Origin: JBBTCX01 sp964494205
GTDB taxonomy: Bacteria > Planctomycetota > Phycisphaerae > UBA1845
Assembly: GCA_964494205.1 (NCBI GenBank)
Contig: CAZBRD010000003.1
Coordinates: 355,914 to 419,913, forward strand
Direction: 5' to 3'
Length of the DNA: 64,000 nt
The position numbers and the translations under genes were made by a program. This document shows positions 1 through 8,234 of the stretch, piece by piece. Position 1 is the first letter of the stretch. Every line of letters begins with the position of its first letter. A model generated the notes under the pieces. It saw only the letters and a list, made by a program, of their open reading frames with translations. It was not told the DNA's origin and made no database searches.

Positions 1-849
1 GGTGAAGACATCCAGTGCACCCGCATCGAGGAGGCGGTCCATGCAGTGGGCGATTGCCTGCGGGGAAGCGTCGTCGAGGTTGGTCTCCAATACCACGATT
101 TGGTCGGTATCAAATGGGCTGGAATTCGTGGTTTCGCCTATGAAAACCCGCAGCAGATTCGGGCGTGTTACGCCGTCACGCGTGCCTGCACCGTAGCCGA
201 TCGAGCGAATGGACATGGCGGGCATCGCGCCGAATGACTCAGCCAGCGTCGTCAGCACCGCGGCGGCGGTGGGGGTGGTCAGCTCGCCGGGTTCATCGCA
301 GGCGGTAAGTGGCACGTCTTTTAGGAGTTCGGCTGTTCCCGGCGCGGGAATAGGCATGAGGCCATGCTCACAGCGTACGGTGCCTGAGCCGGTCGGGATG
401 GGTGAGCACAGCACGCGGTCAACGTTGAGCATGTCGATAGCAAAGCAGGCACCCACGATATCAAGGATTGCATCGACTGCGCCGACTTCATGAAAATGAA
501 CTTTCTCGATCGTTGAGTTGTGTACTTTGGCTTCGGCGACGGCGAGTCGCTCAAAGATCGTATTCGAGCGTTGATGCACTCTCTCCGGCAAATTGGCACG
601 ATCAAGAATCTCGCGAATGTGCTTCAGGTGACGATGCGCGTGTTTGTGCTGCTCATCGAGATGGACTTCGAATCGCGTGGCTGCGAAACCTTGTTTCTTG
701 ATCTTGCTTATGGAAAGCTTGAATCCCTCGAGGCCCATCCCGTGCAGCGATGCTTGAAGCGAAGCGGCGTCGGCACCAGCGTCGATCAGGGAGCCGACGA
801 TCATGTCTCCGCCCGCACCGCTGAAGCAATCGAAATACGCGATTCTCAT
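1..849 (-). CDS. larC: Nickel-pincer cofactor chelatase LarC, 5' part
   Basis: The gene starts at the ATG at 849 and runs off the left edge, so 283 codons are visible. LarC inserts nickel into the pyridinium-dithiocarboxylate mononucleotide that becomes the cofactor of LarA-type racemases; it acts in the cytoplasm. The N-terminus reads MRIAYFDCFSGAGGDM, the family hallmark, and further on come the family stretches with VHFHEVGAVDAI and TPTAAAVL and the late motif ETNLDD. Translation is open to the edge with no frameshift. The neighbour at 889 is another metal-cofactor enzyme on the same strand, but no operon link is obvious. Confidence 0.93.
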   Translation of the reverse strand, partial: MRIAYFDCFSGAGGDMIVGSLIDAGADAASLQASLHGMGLEGFKLSISKIKKQGFAATRFEVHLDEQHKHAHRHLKHIREILDRANLPERVHQRSNTIFERLAVAEAKVHNSTIEKVHFHEVGAVDAILDIVGACFAIDMLNVDRVLCSPIPTGSGTVRCEHGLMPIPAPGTAELLKDVPLTACDEPGELTTPTAAAVLTTLAESFGAMPAMSIRSIGYGAGTRDGVTRPNLLRVFIGETTNSSPFDTDQIVVLETNLDDASPQAIAHCMDRLLDAGALDVFT

Positions 850-888
850 GCCTGCATTGTAGCCTTGAATTGATGCGACGCGATTCGG

Positions 889-1527
889 TCAAAAGCCGTA
901 CCGCTGCTCGCGCCACGGGTCGCCGAGCATGTGATAGCCGTTCCGCTCCCAGAAGCCAGGTTTATCCTTGCCGAGGAACTCGACGGACTTGATCCACTTC
1001 GCGCTTTTCCAGAAATACAACTTTGGCACGACAAGCCGGACGGGGCCGCCGTGATCGGCACTGAGCGGCTCGCCGTCGTGATGCGTGGCGAAGAGACAGT
1101 CCTCGTCGTTGAACGCGTCGAAAGGGAGGTTGGTTGACCATGGGCCGGTGTCGACGGAGTAAGCGTGGATCAGCACGTGCGAGACGTTTGGTTTGAGTGG
1201 AACCTGCTGCATGACAGTGCGAACCAGTGGACCTTCGAAGATGTTCTCTAGCCGCGACCAGCGCGTCACGCAATGGATATCGCAACGGACAGTGTGGCGT
1301 GGAAGCTGGTTGAATTGATCCCAGTCGAAGACGACTTCTTTTTCAACCAGGCCGTGGAATCGAAGCGTCCAGGTGGAAGTGTCAACGATTGGCACTCCGC
1401 CGGCATGCAACACAGGCCACTTTGGTTTGCCGGTGGTTTTGTCGGTTGAGACTTTCACTTGCCCGGGTGGGAGACGTTTGTCGCGCAGGACGTCGGAGCT
1501 GATAATGTCGGGGGTTCGAGGCATCAT
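889..1527 (-). CDS. Sulfite-oxidase-type molybdopterin oxidoreductase
   Basis: This is a cytoplasmic-type member of the sulfite oxidase/YedY molybdopterin superfamily, 212 residues from the ATG at 1527. The Mo-ligand cysteine is in HCVTRWS (about residue 86 here), and the family's closing motif GYHMLGDPWREQRYGF is complete. No Tat or Sec signal and no haem domain are present, so it resembles the short soluble YuiH-like proteins whose substrate is unknown. A TTG at 1563 in frame would add 12 residues; neither start has a clear ribosome site. It ends 40 bases before larC begins. Confidence 0.88.
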   Translation of the reverse strand: MMPRTPDIISSDVLRDKRLPPGQVKVSTDKTTGKPKWPVLHAGGVPIVDTSTWTLRFHGLVEKEVVFDWDQFNQLPRHTVRCDIHCVTRWSRLENIFEGPLVRTVMQQVPLKPNVSHVLIHAYSVDTGPWSTNLPFDAFNDEDCLFATHHDGEPLSADHGGPVRLVVPKLYFWKSAKWIKSVEFLGKDKPGFWERNGYHMLGDPWREQRYGF

Positions 1528-1688
1528 GTGGACCAATAGAACGAGAGAGGGAAGGGATGGCAAGTTGGGATTAGGATATGGCGGCGGAAAATCTGAGGTA
1601 GCCTTTGAGTTGGGTTCTACCTGTTAACCAACGTGTAAAGATCAAGACGTGCAAATCGGGAATTGGCTGGAGCTTATGCAATGGTTAC

Positions 1689-1761
1689 TGGAGTCGACGG
1701 GGTTCGAACCCGCTACCTCCTGGTTGCAAACCAGGCGCTCTCCCAACTGAGCTACGACCCC
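1689..1761 (-). tRNA. tRNA-Ala(TGC)
   Basis: On the minus strand a 73-nt cloverleaf is complete. The acceptor arm GGGGTCG pairs with CGACTCC with one G-T wobble, the discriminator is A, the D arm contains AGCTCAGTTGG, the anticodon loop is TTTGCAA (anticodon TGC) and the T arm contains GGTTCGAACC. CCA is not encoded. Confidence 0.96.
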
Positions 1762-2425
1762 AAGATTTCGCTTTGAATTGTAACGGCGAGAAGCCAAGCC
1801 GCCAAGTCGCGCGGAGTGACTGGTGCGGGTATCATTTCAAGCATGGGCCGGATGCCCAGGTTTGAACAATTCGGGCATCCGCATGAATTCGACTTGAATG
1901 TCGGCGCTACAATTGGCCAAGGCCCCCACATTTCCCAGAGAAAACCAGTGGCAGGTGGCCAGATAGCGCCCCTAACTGGCCTAATCGGCAACCACCCGAA
2001 ATTCACTTTGAATCTTGGAAGGGCCAGTTTCACAACGCGAAGAACACCGTCGGTGCCAAATCGTTGGCACTGATCGCACGGACGAGTGAACGATCGGTTG
2101 CTATCGAAGGGGGGCAAGGCATTCCGGAATGTTAGTTCTTGGCCGAGCTACAGGTCTTGTTGGAGCCGACTACACAATGTGCAGGACGATCCAGGCCAGC
2201 GAAGGTGTCAGATGGTCACGGTTTCCGTTTACTTATCTGCCCACGCTTACTGGCTCAAAGCCCTTGCACCAGGGACCACTTACGAAGTTCGCTGTGTTCT
2301 TAAATCAAAGGACATCTCCTTTGGTTGCGAGCTCTCTGTTCAATGGGTAAAGTTATCTGTAACCTTGGTTACTAATCGCACAACTTAATGTCGCGGCACA
2401 TGATGACGATCTTGCCGTTGCTTTC
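1762..2425. other. Intergenic stretch, no supported gene
   Basis: About 660 bases lie between tRNA-Ala and the element boundary. Open frames here are short, lack ribosome sites and have no recognisable protein content. One small palindrome (GTAACC-TT-GGTTAC, near 2359-2372) is visible. The promoter of the original tRNA-Gly gene should lie just before 2427. Confidence 0.5.
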
Positions 2426-2455
2426 CGCGGGCGTAATTCAGTGGTAGAATGCCAG
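2426..2455 (+). repeat. Left attachment site: 5' half of tRNA-Gly
   Basis: This 30-bp sequence is identical to 24330-24359. It comprises one flanking C and the first 29 nt of tRNA-Gly(CCC), through the first part of the anticodon stem. After 2455 the sequence diverges from the tRNA, so this is a truncated tRNA gene. Confidence 0.92.
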
Positions 2456-2510
2456 TTGAATGAAAATTGATCATGCCACGCTATCAATAACCGCGATTCG
2501 TAGATAATAA

Positions 2511-2518
2511 TGTACATT
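2511..2518 (+). promoter_or_regulatory. Possible integrase arm-type site
   Basis: TGTACATT occurs here, followed by the related ATACATT, about 60 bases inside the left repeat. The same octamer occurs at 24262-24269, about 60 bases inside the right repeat, beside a second GTACATTA. Similar words at matching distances from both cores suggest arm sites for the integrase; this is inference. Confidence 0.35.
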
Positions 2519-2562
2519 TTATACATTTGCAGCGGTTTTCAAATTGATGTATTATCGGGCCT

Positions 2563-3819
2563 ATGGTACGAAAAAGAGGTAGGCCGCAAAAACATTTCAC
2601 AGCCACTTGGGGCGAACTAATCACCGGTCTTTGTCTGCGTTCCAATGGACGTTTTTACCCTGTTGGAAAATCAGATATTTCGTTCGGAGCGGATGAGAAA
2701 CTCGCCATCTTTCGATTCAGAAAATGGCAACAAGAACAAGGTATCGAAACAGAACCGTTCGATCCGTTTGAAGCATTATCTTCGTATGGAGACATGGTTC
2801 AAATTGAACGCGAGAGAATACGCTCACTGATATTGTTCAATCCGAAACAGGCTGCCATTGATTTGAACATTCCGCATCTCGCCGACTATCCGGTTACGCC
2901 AGACAAACCGCAATTCACGTTGAAACAGATCGTTGATGATTACGTCGAGAACAAGCGAAACAAACTCGGAAAACCACTCCAGAAGAAATACAAGCTCAAC
3001 CTGAAAGAATGGTGGACCGAGTTTCTAGCGTTTTGTCCGGTCATTCATGCCCGCGAAATCACGAACGAAATGGTTCGAAAATACGGCTCAGCCGTGATGA
3101 CGCATTTCGACAAGGGGTTGTCAGCTGCTTACGTGAAATCGAGATTTGCCGCCGTTAAAGCTGTCGTCAATTACGGTCTAGAATATACGAAAGATAAGGC
3201 AGACTATCGCAAATTGCTCGATGAACTTGCTATCCTGAAAAATCCCGCCGAGGTTTCCGATGGTCCCAGACCAATCACGCCAAAGGAACTAAAGGCTCTT
3301 CTCAAGCAAGCAAAGAAACCGAGAATGAAAACCATTCTGCTCCTCGGTCTCAATTGCGGCATGCATTCGGGCGAAGTCGCATCCATCAAACGCGAAGATA
3401 TTGACCTTGAAGAAGCAACCCTAAGTTGCAGGCGAACGAAGAACAGTCATCCGCGAGTAGCGAAACTTTGGCGTAGAACCGTTGAGGCAATCCGTGAATA
3501 CCGAAAAGAGAAACCTCATCAATCGGATTACTTGTTCGTTTCGACTCACGGTAATAAAATAACCGGCTCAACCATTCAACAGGTGATGATCACTTTGCGA
3601 CGAGGAGCGAAGCTAAGCGAAGAAATCACTTTTGAAGGTATGAGAGATGCAGCTATTACGATAGCTACTGGCGTTGATCCGTATTACGCGAAGTTCTTTG
3701 CGGGTCATAAGACAGGGATTCAAGATAAGTACGTTCTTCGCGAAGCAAATCATCCGAAGATCGTAGAAATCTCAGAAGCGATAGAGAAACATTTTTTCGC
3801 CCAAAAGAAAGATCAATAA
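2563..3819 (+). CDS. Tyrosine-type site-specific integrase
   Basis: A 418-residue phage-type integrase lies just inside the left attachment site and presumably recombines the tRNA-Gly sites. The N-terminal 100 residues are unusual, the core-binding domain follows (about 115-225), and the catalytic domain covers about 240-410. Catalytic positions: K in RRTKN, R361 in EGMRD, H in AGHK and Y in DKYV. The usual first Arg in G-x-R-x-G-E is His268 (GMHSGE, codon CAT at 3364-3366). The first box-II His is Glu358; that position also varies in some planctomycete integrases as far as I recall. The His268 change could inactivate the enzyme. Confidence 0.85.
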   Translation: MVRKRGRPQKHFTATWGELITGLCLRSNGRFYPVGKSDISFGADEKLAIFRFRKWQQEQGIETEPFDPFEALSSYGDMVQIERERIRSLILFNPKQAAIDLNIPHLADYPVTPDKPQFTLKQIVDDYVENKRNKLGKPLQKKYKLNLKEWWTEFLAFCPVIHAREITNEMVRKYGSAVMTHFDKGLSAAYVKSRFAAVKAVVNYGLEYTKDKADYRKLLDELAILKNPAEVSDGPRPITPKELKALLKQAKKPRMKTILLLGLNCGMHSGEVASIKREDIDLEEATLSCRRTKNSHPRVAKLWRRTVEAIREYRKEKPHQSDYLFVSTHGNKITGSTIQQVMITLRRGAKLSEEITFEGMRDAAITIATGVDPYYAKFFAGHKTGIQDKYVLREANHPKIVEISEAIEKHFFAQKKDQ

Positions 3820-3838
3820 TTCATGCGGTGGTGTGGTG

Positions 3839-4195
3839 ATGATGATTTACGATTCGCTTGAAAGCATGGAAGACATTGCTAAAGCAGTTCGCAAGAACGG
3901 CTGTTGCTACGTACAGGTCAAGAACCTTCGCAATGCTATCGGTAATATTCGACTCGGTAGGAATGTTCGTGGTCGCATCAAGTATCGTCTTGATCGATTA
4001 GAAATCGCTATTGCTAGCGATAGTACGTTAGAAAGACATGGTGAGTTTGTTTTCCTGTATGATTGCTCTGCTCGGTCTCCAATTACTCGACTAATCGAGT
4101 TGGTCGCATTGTTAAAGCGAAAGCAAATTACGATTCGTGGGGGCGATGCAGATGTACTCCATACTGTTGCAAAAGTACTAAATAAGCTTGCTTGA
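3839..4195 (+). CDS. Hypothetical protein, 118 aa
   Basis: No family is recognised. The protein begins MMIYDSLESMEDIAKAVRK and is predicted soluble, with basic helical segments and a leucine-rich C-terminal half (ITRLIELVALLKRK). Starts at 3833 and 3836 (GTG), 3839 and 3842 (ATG) are all possible, and none has a good ribosome site. It follows the integrase by about 20 bases on the same strand and could be a phage regulatory protein, but nothing in the sequence proves this. Confidence 0.5.
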   Translation: MMIYDSLESMEDIAKAVRKNGCCYVQVKNLRNAIGNIRLGRNVRGRIKYRLDRLEIAIASDSTLERHGEFVFLYDCSARSPITRLIELVALLKRKQITIRGGDADVLHTVAKVLNKLA

Positions 4196-4270
4196 AACGC
4201 AATCCGAAGATGGTTGCGAAGGCTCGTAAGGCGATCGCTGAGCATTAAGGAATCAAATAGGGAACTAACA

Positions 4271-4840
4271 ATGAAGACTCCGAAAACAAGACGAGCGAGC
4301 ATAGTCATCTACTTGACCCTACTCGCACATATAGTCGCGTCAGTATCGCTCGTATTGAAGTATCCTAATCAACCATTTCTTGCTTTCCTCTCATCTTATT
4401 TGCCTGCCATTGTAGCTTTGTTTTTGCTTTGGCAAGCAATCAAGTTTTCCGGCTTTCTTGTAACCGTTGTCGAGGACGACATTATGGATATCGCTGTACG
4501 GCATACAAAGCTACATCAAAGGACAGGCGACATTCTAGGCGAGGTTTCCGATGTATTAGTTACGCTGAATGAGAGAATTGCAGCGTTAGAAGCAGGAAAG
4601 CCAGAAACGGCTAACATTCGCAAGCTCATATCAGACTCACGTCAAGCAATCGAAACTCTTGAATCATCAAGCTCTGAAATAAAGGAACAAATAGTAACCG
4701 ATCGAGAAAAGGCGACTTCGACCGTCGATGCTGCAATCAAGCGAATTGAAGATAGATTCACGACCGAAAGAACTGCTTTCCTTACTATCTTTTTTGGCCT
4801 AGTTACCCTCGTCGTCATCCTATTCTTTAAGAAGCAATAA
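4271..4840 (+). CDS. Membrane protein with coiled coil, 189 aa
   Basis: The ATG at 4271 was chosen because the downstream product has a clean membrane topology. Two hydrophobic segments lie near the N-terminus (starting IVIYLTLLAHIVASVSLVL and FLSSYLPAIVALFLLW). A long polar, coiled-coil-prone region follows (about 75-165), then a C-terminal membrane anchor (FLTIFFGLVTLVVILFF) and a short KKQ tail. No enzymatic motif is visible. It is followed 2 bases later by another small membrane protein, so the two are probably translated together. It might be a superinfection-exclusion or other moron protein, but this is a guess. Confidence 0.6.
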   Translation: MKTPKTRRASIVIYLTLLAHIVASVSLVLKYPNQPFLAFLSSYLPAIVALFLLWQAIKFSGFLVTVVEDDIMDIAVRHTKLHQRTGDILGEVSDVLVTLNERIAALEAGKPETANIRKLISDSRQAIETLESSSSEIKEQIVTDREKATSTVDAAIKRIEDRFTTERTAFLTIFFGLVTLVVILFFKKQ

Positions 4841-4842
4841 AG

Positions 4843-5115
4843 ATGCTAAAGCCTTCATACATCGCTCTAGTCGCCGCCTGCGTGATCGTACAGCTAACCA
4901 AGAATCTGTTAGTCGTAATCCCTGCTTGCATTATTCTCGTCGCTGTTCTTTCCATTGCTTCGACGCGGACTCGTCATTTTGACTTATACTGCCAAAACGT
5001 CGGCTCCGATCGCGACTCGGTTACGCGAGAAGATTGGTTCTCATTTGTTTCGATGAAATGTATTGAGCTTGCAGTCTTCTCGGCAATCGGAGCTACAATC
5101 GGAAGGGTCTTGTGA
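4843..5115 (+). CDS. Small membrane protein, 90 aa
   Basis: The reading frame opens 2 bases after the preceding stop. The first 40 residues form two closely packed hydrophobic segments (YIALVAACVIVQL and LLVVIPACIILVAVLSIA), then come a polar loop and a weaker third segment near the C-terminus (IELAVFSAIGATIG). No family is recognised. Tight spacing with the gene at 4271 suggests a shared membrane role. Confidence 0.55.
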   Translation: MLKPSYIALVAACVIVQLTKNLLVVIPACIILVAVLSIASTRTRHFDLYCQNVGSDRDSVTREDWFSFVSMKCIELAVFSAIGATIGRVL

Positions 5116-5130
5116 GAGAGGAGTTGCGAA

Positions 5131-5379
5131 ATGAGTCATTCACTTGATGTGTATGTTGTAGACAGCGAGGGTGAACCAGTTGCAGGCACCAAAGTCAAGA
5201 TTATTATTGCGGGGTTCTGGCAGGGGGGCAGCCTAGAAGAATATACAGACGACGAAGGACATGCACAATTTGAAACAGCAGGTGATTACGAGGATTCTCG
5301 TGAACTTTGGATCAATGTCCGAGGCGAAGAATACGGGCCCTACGAGATCGGGGGCGGGGGTTGGACAATAAATGTCTAA
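5131..5379 (+). CDS. Small Ig-like/carboxypeptidase-regulatory-type domain protein
   Basis: The 82-residue product reads as a single beta-sandwich domain. It opens with LDVYVVDSEGEPVAGTKVKI, and has the turn YTDDEGHAQFET and the strand YGPYEI. This pattern is typical of carboxypeptidase regulatory-like folds. It has no signal peptide. A ribosome site GAGAGGAG lies about 8 bases before the ATG. It sits among small membrane protein genes on the same strand. The function is unknown. Confidence 0.6.
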   Translation: MSHSLDVYVVDSEGEPVAGTKVKIIIAGFWQGGSLEEYTDDEGHAQFETAGDYEDSRELWINVRGEEYGPYEIGGGGWTINV

Positions 5380-5444
5380 CTGCAAATAGACAGCTAGCGT
5401 AGTGTCGCCATACTCCGCCATTTGCAGGCAATAAGGCTACATCA

Positions 5445-5663
5445 ATGGTGATTAGTATTTGGTATCCATTTGTCGGTACGATTGCGTTCTCAATTATGAG
5501 TGGCTTATTCTTTGCCTTCATTAACGTCTTTGATCCAAACTATTCACTAAAGCAAAAGATCGCCAAAGGGGTACAGGCATTCATTCTCGGATTTCTTGTT
5601 ACTATACCCATCGGGTTCTTCTTCAGCCTATTATATGAGTACTGCCCTTGGGTATTTCCGTAA
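5445..5663 (+). CDS. Small two-TM membrane protein, 72 aa
   Basis: Two hydrophobic helices (about residues 5-28 and 45-65) flank a short charged loop (DPNYSLKQKIAKG). No family is recognised. No strong ribosome site is visible before the ATG. It is the last of four small same-strand genes (4271-5663), three of them membrane proteins, between the integrase and the serine recombinase. Confidence 0.5.
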   Translation: MVISIWYPFVGTIAFSIMSGLFFAFINVFDPNYSLKQKIAKGVQAFILGFLVTIPIGFFFSLLYEYCPWVFP

Positions 5664-5818
5664 CAAGTTCTGCGGAGATCGCCCTAATTCCGACTTCGCA
5701 AATCCAGTCCAGACTTTAATCATATATTCGCCAGAAAATAGACAGAAAAAGGTTGCTGCTTGCGTCCGAACGCGCTAGGTTCCCCGATAGCGAATAACCG
5801 CTAAAAGGAGCCCAAAAA

Positions 5819-6433
5819 ATGAAACCCAAGCCAAAGCTGGCGGCCTATGTGAGGGTGAGTACAGACAACAAATCCCAGACAACGGAATCGCAGAGATACG
5901 CCATCAAACAATGGGCGAAACTCAATCACGTCAATACGTCAGAGTTGAAATGGTTCGAAGATAAACAATCCGGCTCTACCATCGATCGCCCTGAGCTAAA
6001 GAAACTCTTGTGGCAAATCGATCGCGGCAGGATAGATTGCCTCGTCGTTTTCAGGCTTGATCGACTCGCCCGAAACACCCGCGATGGCCTACAAATCCTC
6101 GCAGACTTAGGCAACAAAGGTATTCGCGTTGTCTCGATTTCTGAGAACATCGACTTCAACAACTCAACCGGCAGACTCATCGCGTCAATTCTACTCAGCG
6201 TTGCCAGCTTCGAACGCGAAGTTCTGAAAGAACGCATCAAAGCAGGCATGGAATCAGCCAAACAACGCGGGATCCATGTAGGCCGCAAACGAAATCCAAC
6301 GAAGTATCTTGAAGTTCAAAAAATGCGGCAAAAAGGTATGTCGGTTATCGATATCGCCGACAAACTCAAAATCCGCAGACAATCAGTTTATTATTTGTTG
6401 GAACAAGGAGTCAGCCTGAAAGAAGCTGTATAG
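5819..6433 (+). CDS. Serine recombinase (resolvase/invertase family)
   Basis: This is a 204-residue small serine recombinase. The N-terminal catalytic domain begins AAYVRVSTDNKSQTTESQ, with the nucleophile Ser in VRVST and the arginines of VFRLDRLARN. The long E helix (LIASILLSVASFEREVLKERIKAG) follows, and a C-terminal helix-turn-helix (about 165-200, SVIDIADKLKIRRQSVYYLL) completes it. The length and order are normal. A strong ribosome site AAAAGGAG precedes the ATG. It probably performs inversion or resolution for the phage rather than integration, since the att site belongs to a tyrosine integrase. Confidence 0.92.
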   Translation: MKPKPKLAAYVRVSTDNKSQTTESQRYAIKQWAKLNHVNTSELKWFEDKQSGSTIDRPELKKLLWQIDRGRIDCLVVFRLDRLARNTRDGLQILADLGNKGIRVVSISENIDFNNSTGRLIASILLSVASFEREVLKERIKAGMESAKQRGIHVGRKRNPTKYLEVQKMRQKGMSVIDIADKLKIRRQSVYYLLEQGVSLKEAV

Positions 6434-6455
6434 TCTGTTGCATATTTATTTCCTG

Positions 6456-6499
6456 CCAAAGAGCCAACAAGCGAACCAACCCGTTTGTTGGCTCTTTGG
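6456..6499 (+). terminator. Intrinsic terminator after the serine recombinase
   Basis: A perfect 15-bp stem (6456-6470 with 6485-6499, 14-nt loop) follows the recombinase stop by about 20 bases and is followed by TTTTCC. Confidence 0.75.
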
Positions 6500-6547
6500 T
6501 TTTCCGCCCAAAAAAGGAATCGGCTGTATCAACAAGTATAATGCAAG

Positions 6548-7453
6548 GTGATCAATTTACTTGAAGCTATCAAAACAACTATCGAACGATTCATCGTTGG
6601 CAGAATCGCCATCACAACCAACTTATTAACCGGCGATACTCAAATCACCGTTACTTCAACTCGCCGATTCAAATTGAACGATAGACTCGCGATACTCAAC
6701 AAACCGCAACCAGATCAACCAACAACAGCAGAAATCAAACAAATCACTTGCATCCCCGACAATCGAACCATCATCATCGATGAGCCACTATCACGCGATT
6801 ATCCGCTAATAACGTCAGCTATCGAAAAAACTCATTACGGTAGCTTTCTGGATGGTATCTACCTGGGAAATCCTCAGAGCCTGCCGAACTATCCGGCAAT
6901 TACTATCGAACTTGAATCAAAACAGAACGAACCACTCACCCTCGAAAATACGACAGAGACTTACAACGTCTTAATCACCGTCTATTCACTCGCATCAGAT
7001 TTTGAGTCGCAATACAAGACCATGCTTCACTACGCCAGCGAGATCGAACACTCACTTTTCAGAACGATGCATCCGCTTGTCCAGCCGTATCGAGCATTGA
7101 CGCTAGCTGAAAACGTGGAACCAACAGATTCGCTAATTCGTATCACCGAAGATTGTCACTTACCGCGTAATACGATTCTGTTCTTAGAATCCGTTGATAA
7201 CACCCGACAAGTGAGAGTCAAAGACAATCTTGGTAATAACATCGTTCAGCTAACAGAGCCAACAGGTAACTCATTTGCTGTGAACGATTCAGTAATTCAA
7301 CCTGGCAGATGGTTCTACGTAACCTATTGCGAACAAATCAACGTAGGAACAATCAACTCAACAGATGGAGTCTTAAAGATGGCTCAACTCAGATACATTT
7401 GCAAAGAAGAACGAAGGAGATTTGGAAAGAATGACCCGCTCTACGTTCACTAA
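6548..7453 (+). CDS. Putative phage structural protein (tail-terminator-like), 301 aa
   Basis: The product begins (GTG at 6548) with MINLLEAIKTTIERFI and contains, around residues 110-150, a stretch reading LPNYPAITIELES then ETYNVLITVYS. That combination resembles tail-completion or minor-tail proteins of siphoviruses. The N- and C-terminal halves each carry a beta-rich repeat (AITTNLLTGDTQITVTS; SLIRITEDCHLPRNTILFLES), suggesting an internal duplication. Its position among virion genes supports a structural role, although it is transcribed away from the capsid block. The start has a weak ribosome site. Confidence 0.5.
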   Translation: MINLLEAIKTTIERFIVGRIAITTNLLTGDTQITVTSTRRFKLNDRLAILNKPQPDQPTTAEIKQITCIPDNRTIIIDEPLSRDYPLITSAIEKTHYGSFLDGIYLGNPQSLPNYPAITIELESKQNEPLTLENTTETYNVLITVYSLASDFESQYKTMLHYASEIEHSLFRTMHPLVQPYRALTLAENVEPTDSLIRITEDCHLPRNTILFLESVDNTRQVRVKDNLGNNIVQLTEPTGNSFAVNDSVIQPGRWFYVTYCEQINVGTINSTDGVLKMAQLRYICKEERRRFGKNDPLYVH

Positions 7454-7835
7454 GAACAAGATACCCAAAGAGTTTCTATCAACCCCACTCGTTTACTTGC
7501 CATGCAAGAACAAACAATGCGGCAATTGCTTTTGGATCCCGCAAGATGTAGCCCAAGCGAAATACTTCAAAGAAACAACGATTTGGGATTGCGATCACTG
7601 TCATGCAGAGAACGATCTTAGCTTAATGCCAAATCACGAGTTTAAGAACGTCATCAACAGCCCCCGAACCATTAGCGTTACTCAACCACCATCAAAAGAG
7701 AAGAGTAAAGTAATTCAATTCGCAGCACAAATCCGAAGGTATCGAATGATGAATTGGGATTCTCAGCGAATCGCTAGAATCCTACGGTTAAGCCCTAAAG
7801 AAGTTAGACAATTCTGTAGCGAGCAAGGTATCTGA
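7431..7835 (+). CDS. Zinc-ribbon protein with C-terminal HTH, 134 aa
   Basis: The start at 7431 overlaps the previous gene by 23 bases and has AAGGAGA about 11 bases upstream. Cysteines in CKNKQCGNC and CDHC form a plausible four-Cys zinc ribbon near the N-terminus. The last 35 residues (MNWDSQRIARILRLSPKEVRQF) look like a helix-turn-helix. It may be a small phage DNA-binding regulator; no family name can be assigned. Confidence 0.55.
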   Translation: MTRSTFTKNKIPKEFLSTPLVYLPCKNKQCGNCFWIPQDVAQAKYFKETTIWDCDHCHAENDLSLMPNHEFKNVINSPRTISVTQPPSKEKSKVIQFAAQIRRYRMMNWDSQRIARILRLSPKEVRQFCSEQGI

Positions 7836-8234
7836 AAATACCGTGGAAAATGCAGTAGAAAATACTGGCGTTTTTCACGCAAGAACAGCTCAAAAGTTCA
7901 ACATCAAAAAACGCATACTTTGACCATGTAGTTGTTGACAGTGCCATCGGAGGGCACTAGGAGCCAGAAAAAGGAATACCTTTGGCATACAAACTCGCAA
8001 AAGCTCCGCTACCAGAAACCCCTCTGAACCCTTCATCTGGCATCAAAGTAGCCTTGAGAAACCCTGTCCCGCTACGTCATGCCAGATGAATAACTTGAGC
8101 GAATGACAGAAGAAGGTCATCGATGACAGATGAATCAAAAAACGAAAAGTAGGGGGGCGAAAAACGGACGCAGCCAGTTCAGACGCTGAAAATTATTTTC
8201 TATTCTTTGGTCAAAGCAAAAGGAATCCTGTTGC
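7836..8234. other. Non-coding stretch between convergent gene blocks
   Basis: About 400 bases separate the rightward block ending at 7835 from the leftward virion block ending at 8235. It holds a long inverted repeat (8032-8090), a small hairpin around AGTGCC/GGCACT near 7940, and short repeats of GATGACAG near 8100-8130. No open frame with a ribosome site is seen. Confidence 0.5.
8032..8090. repeat. 12-bp inverted repeat with 35-bp spacer
   Basis: TTCATCTGGCAT at 8032-8043 and ATGCCAGATGAA at 8079-8090 are perfect reverse complements. It lies where two transcription units converge, so it could be a bidirectional terminator or a protein site; it lacks a T run. Confidence 0.55.

Noticed and set aside
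1752..2117. 121-codon minus-strand frame between tRNA-Ala and the element
   Set aside because: It overlaps the tRNA end, has no ribosome site, and its residues look random.
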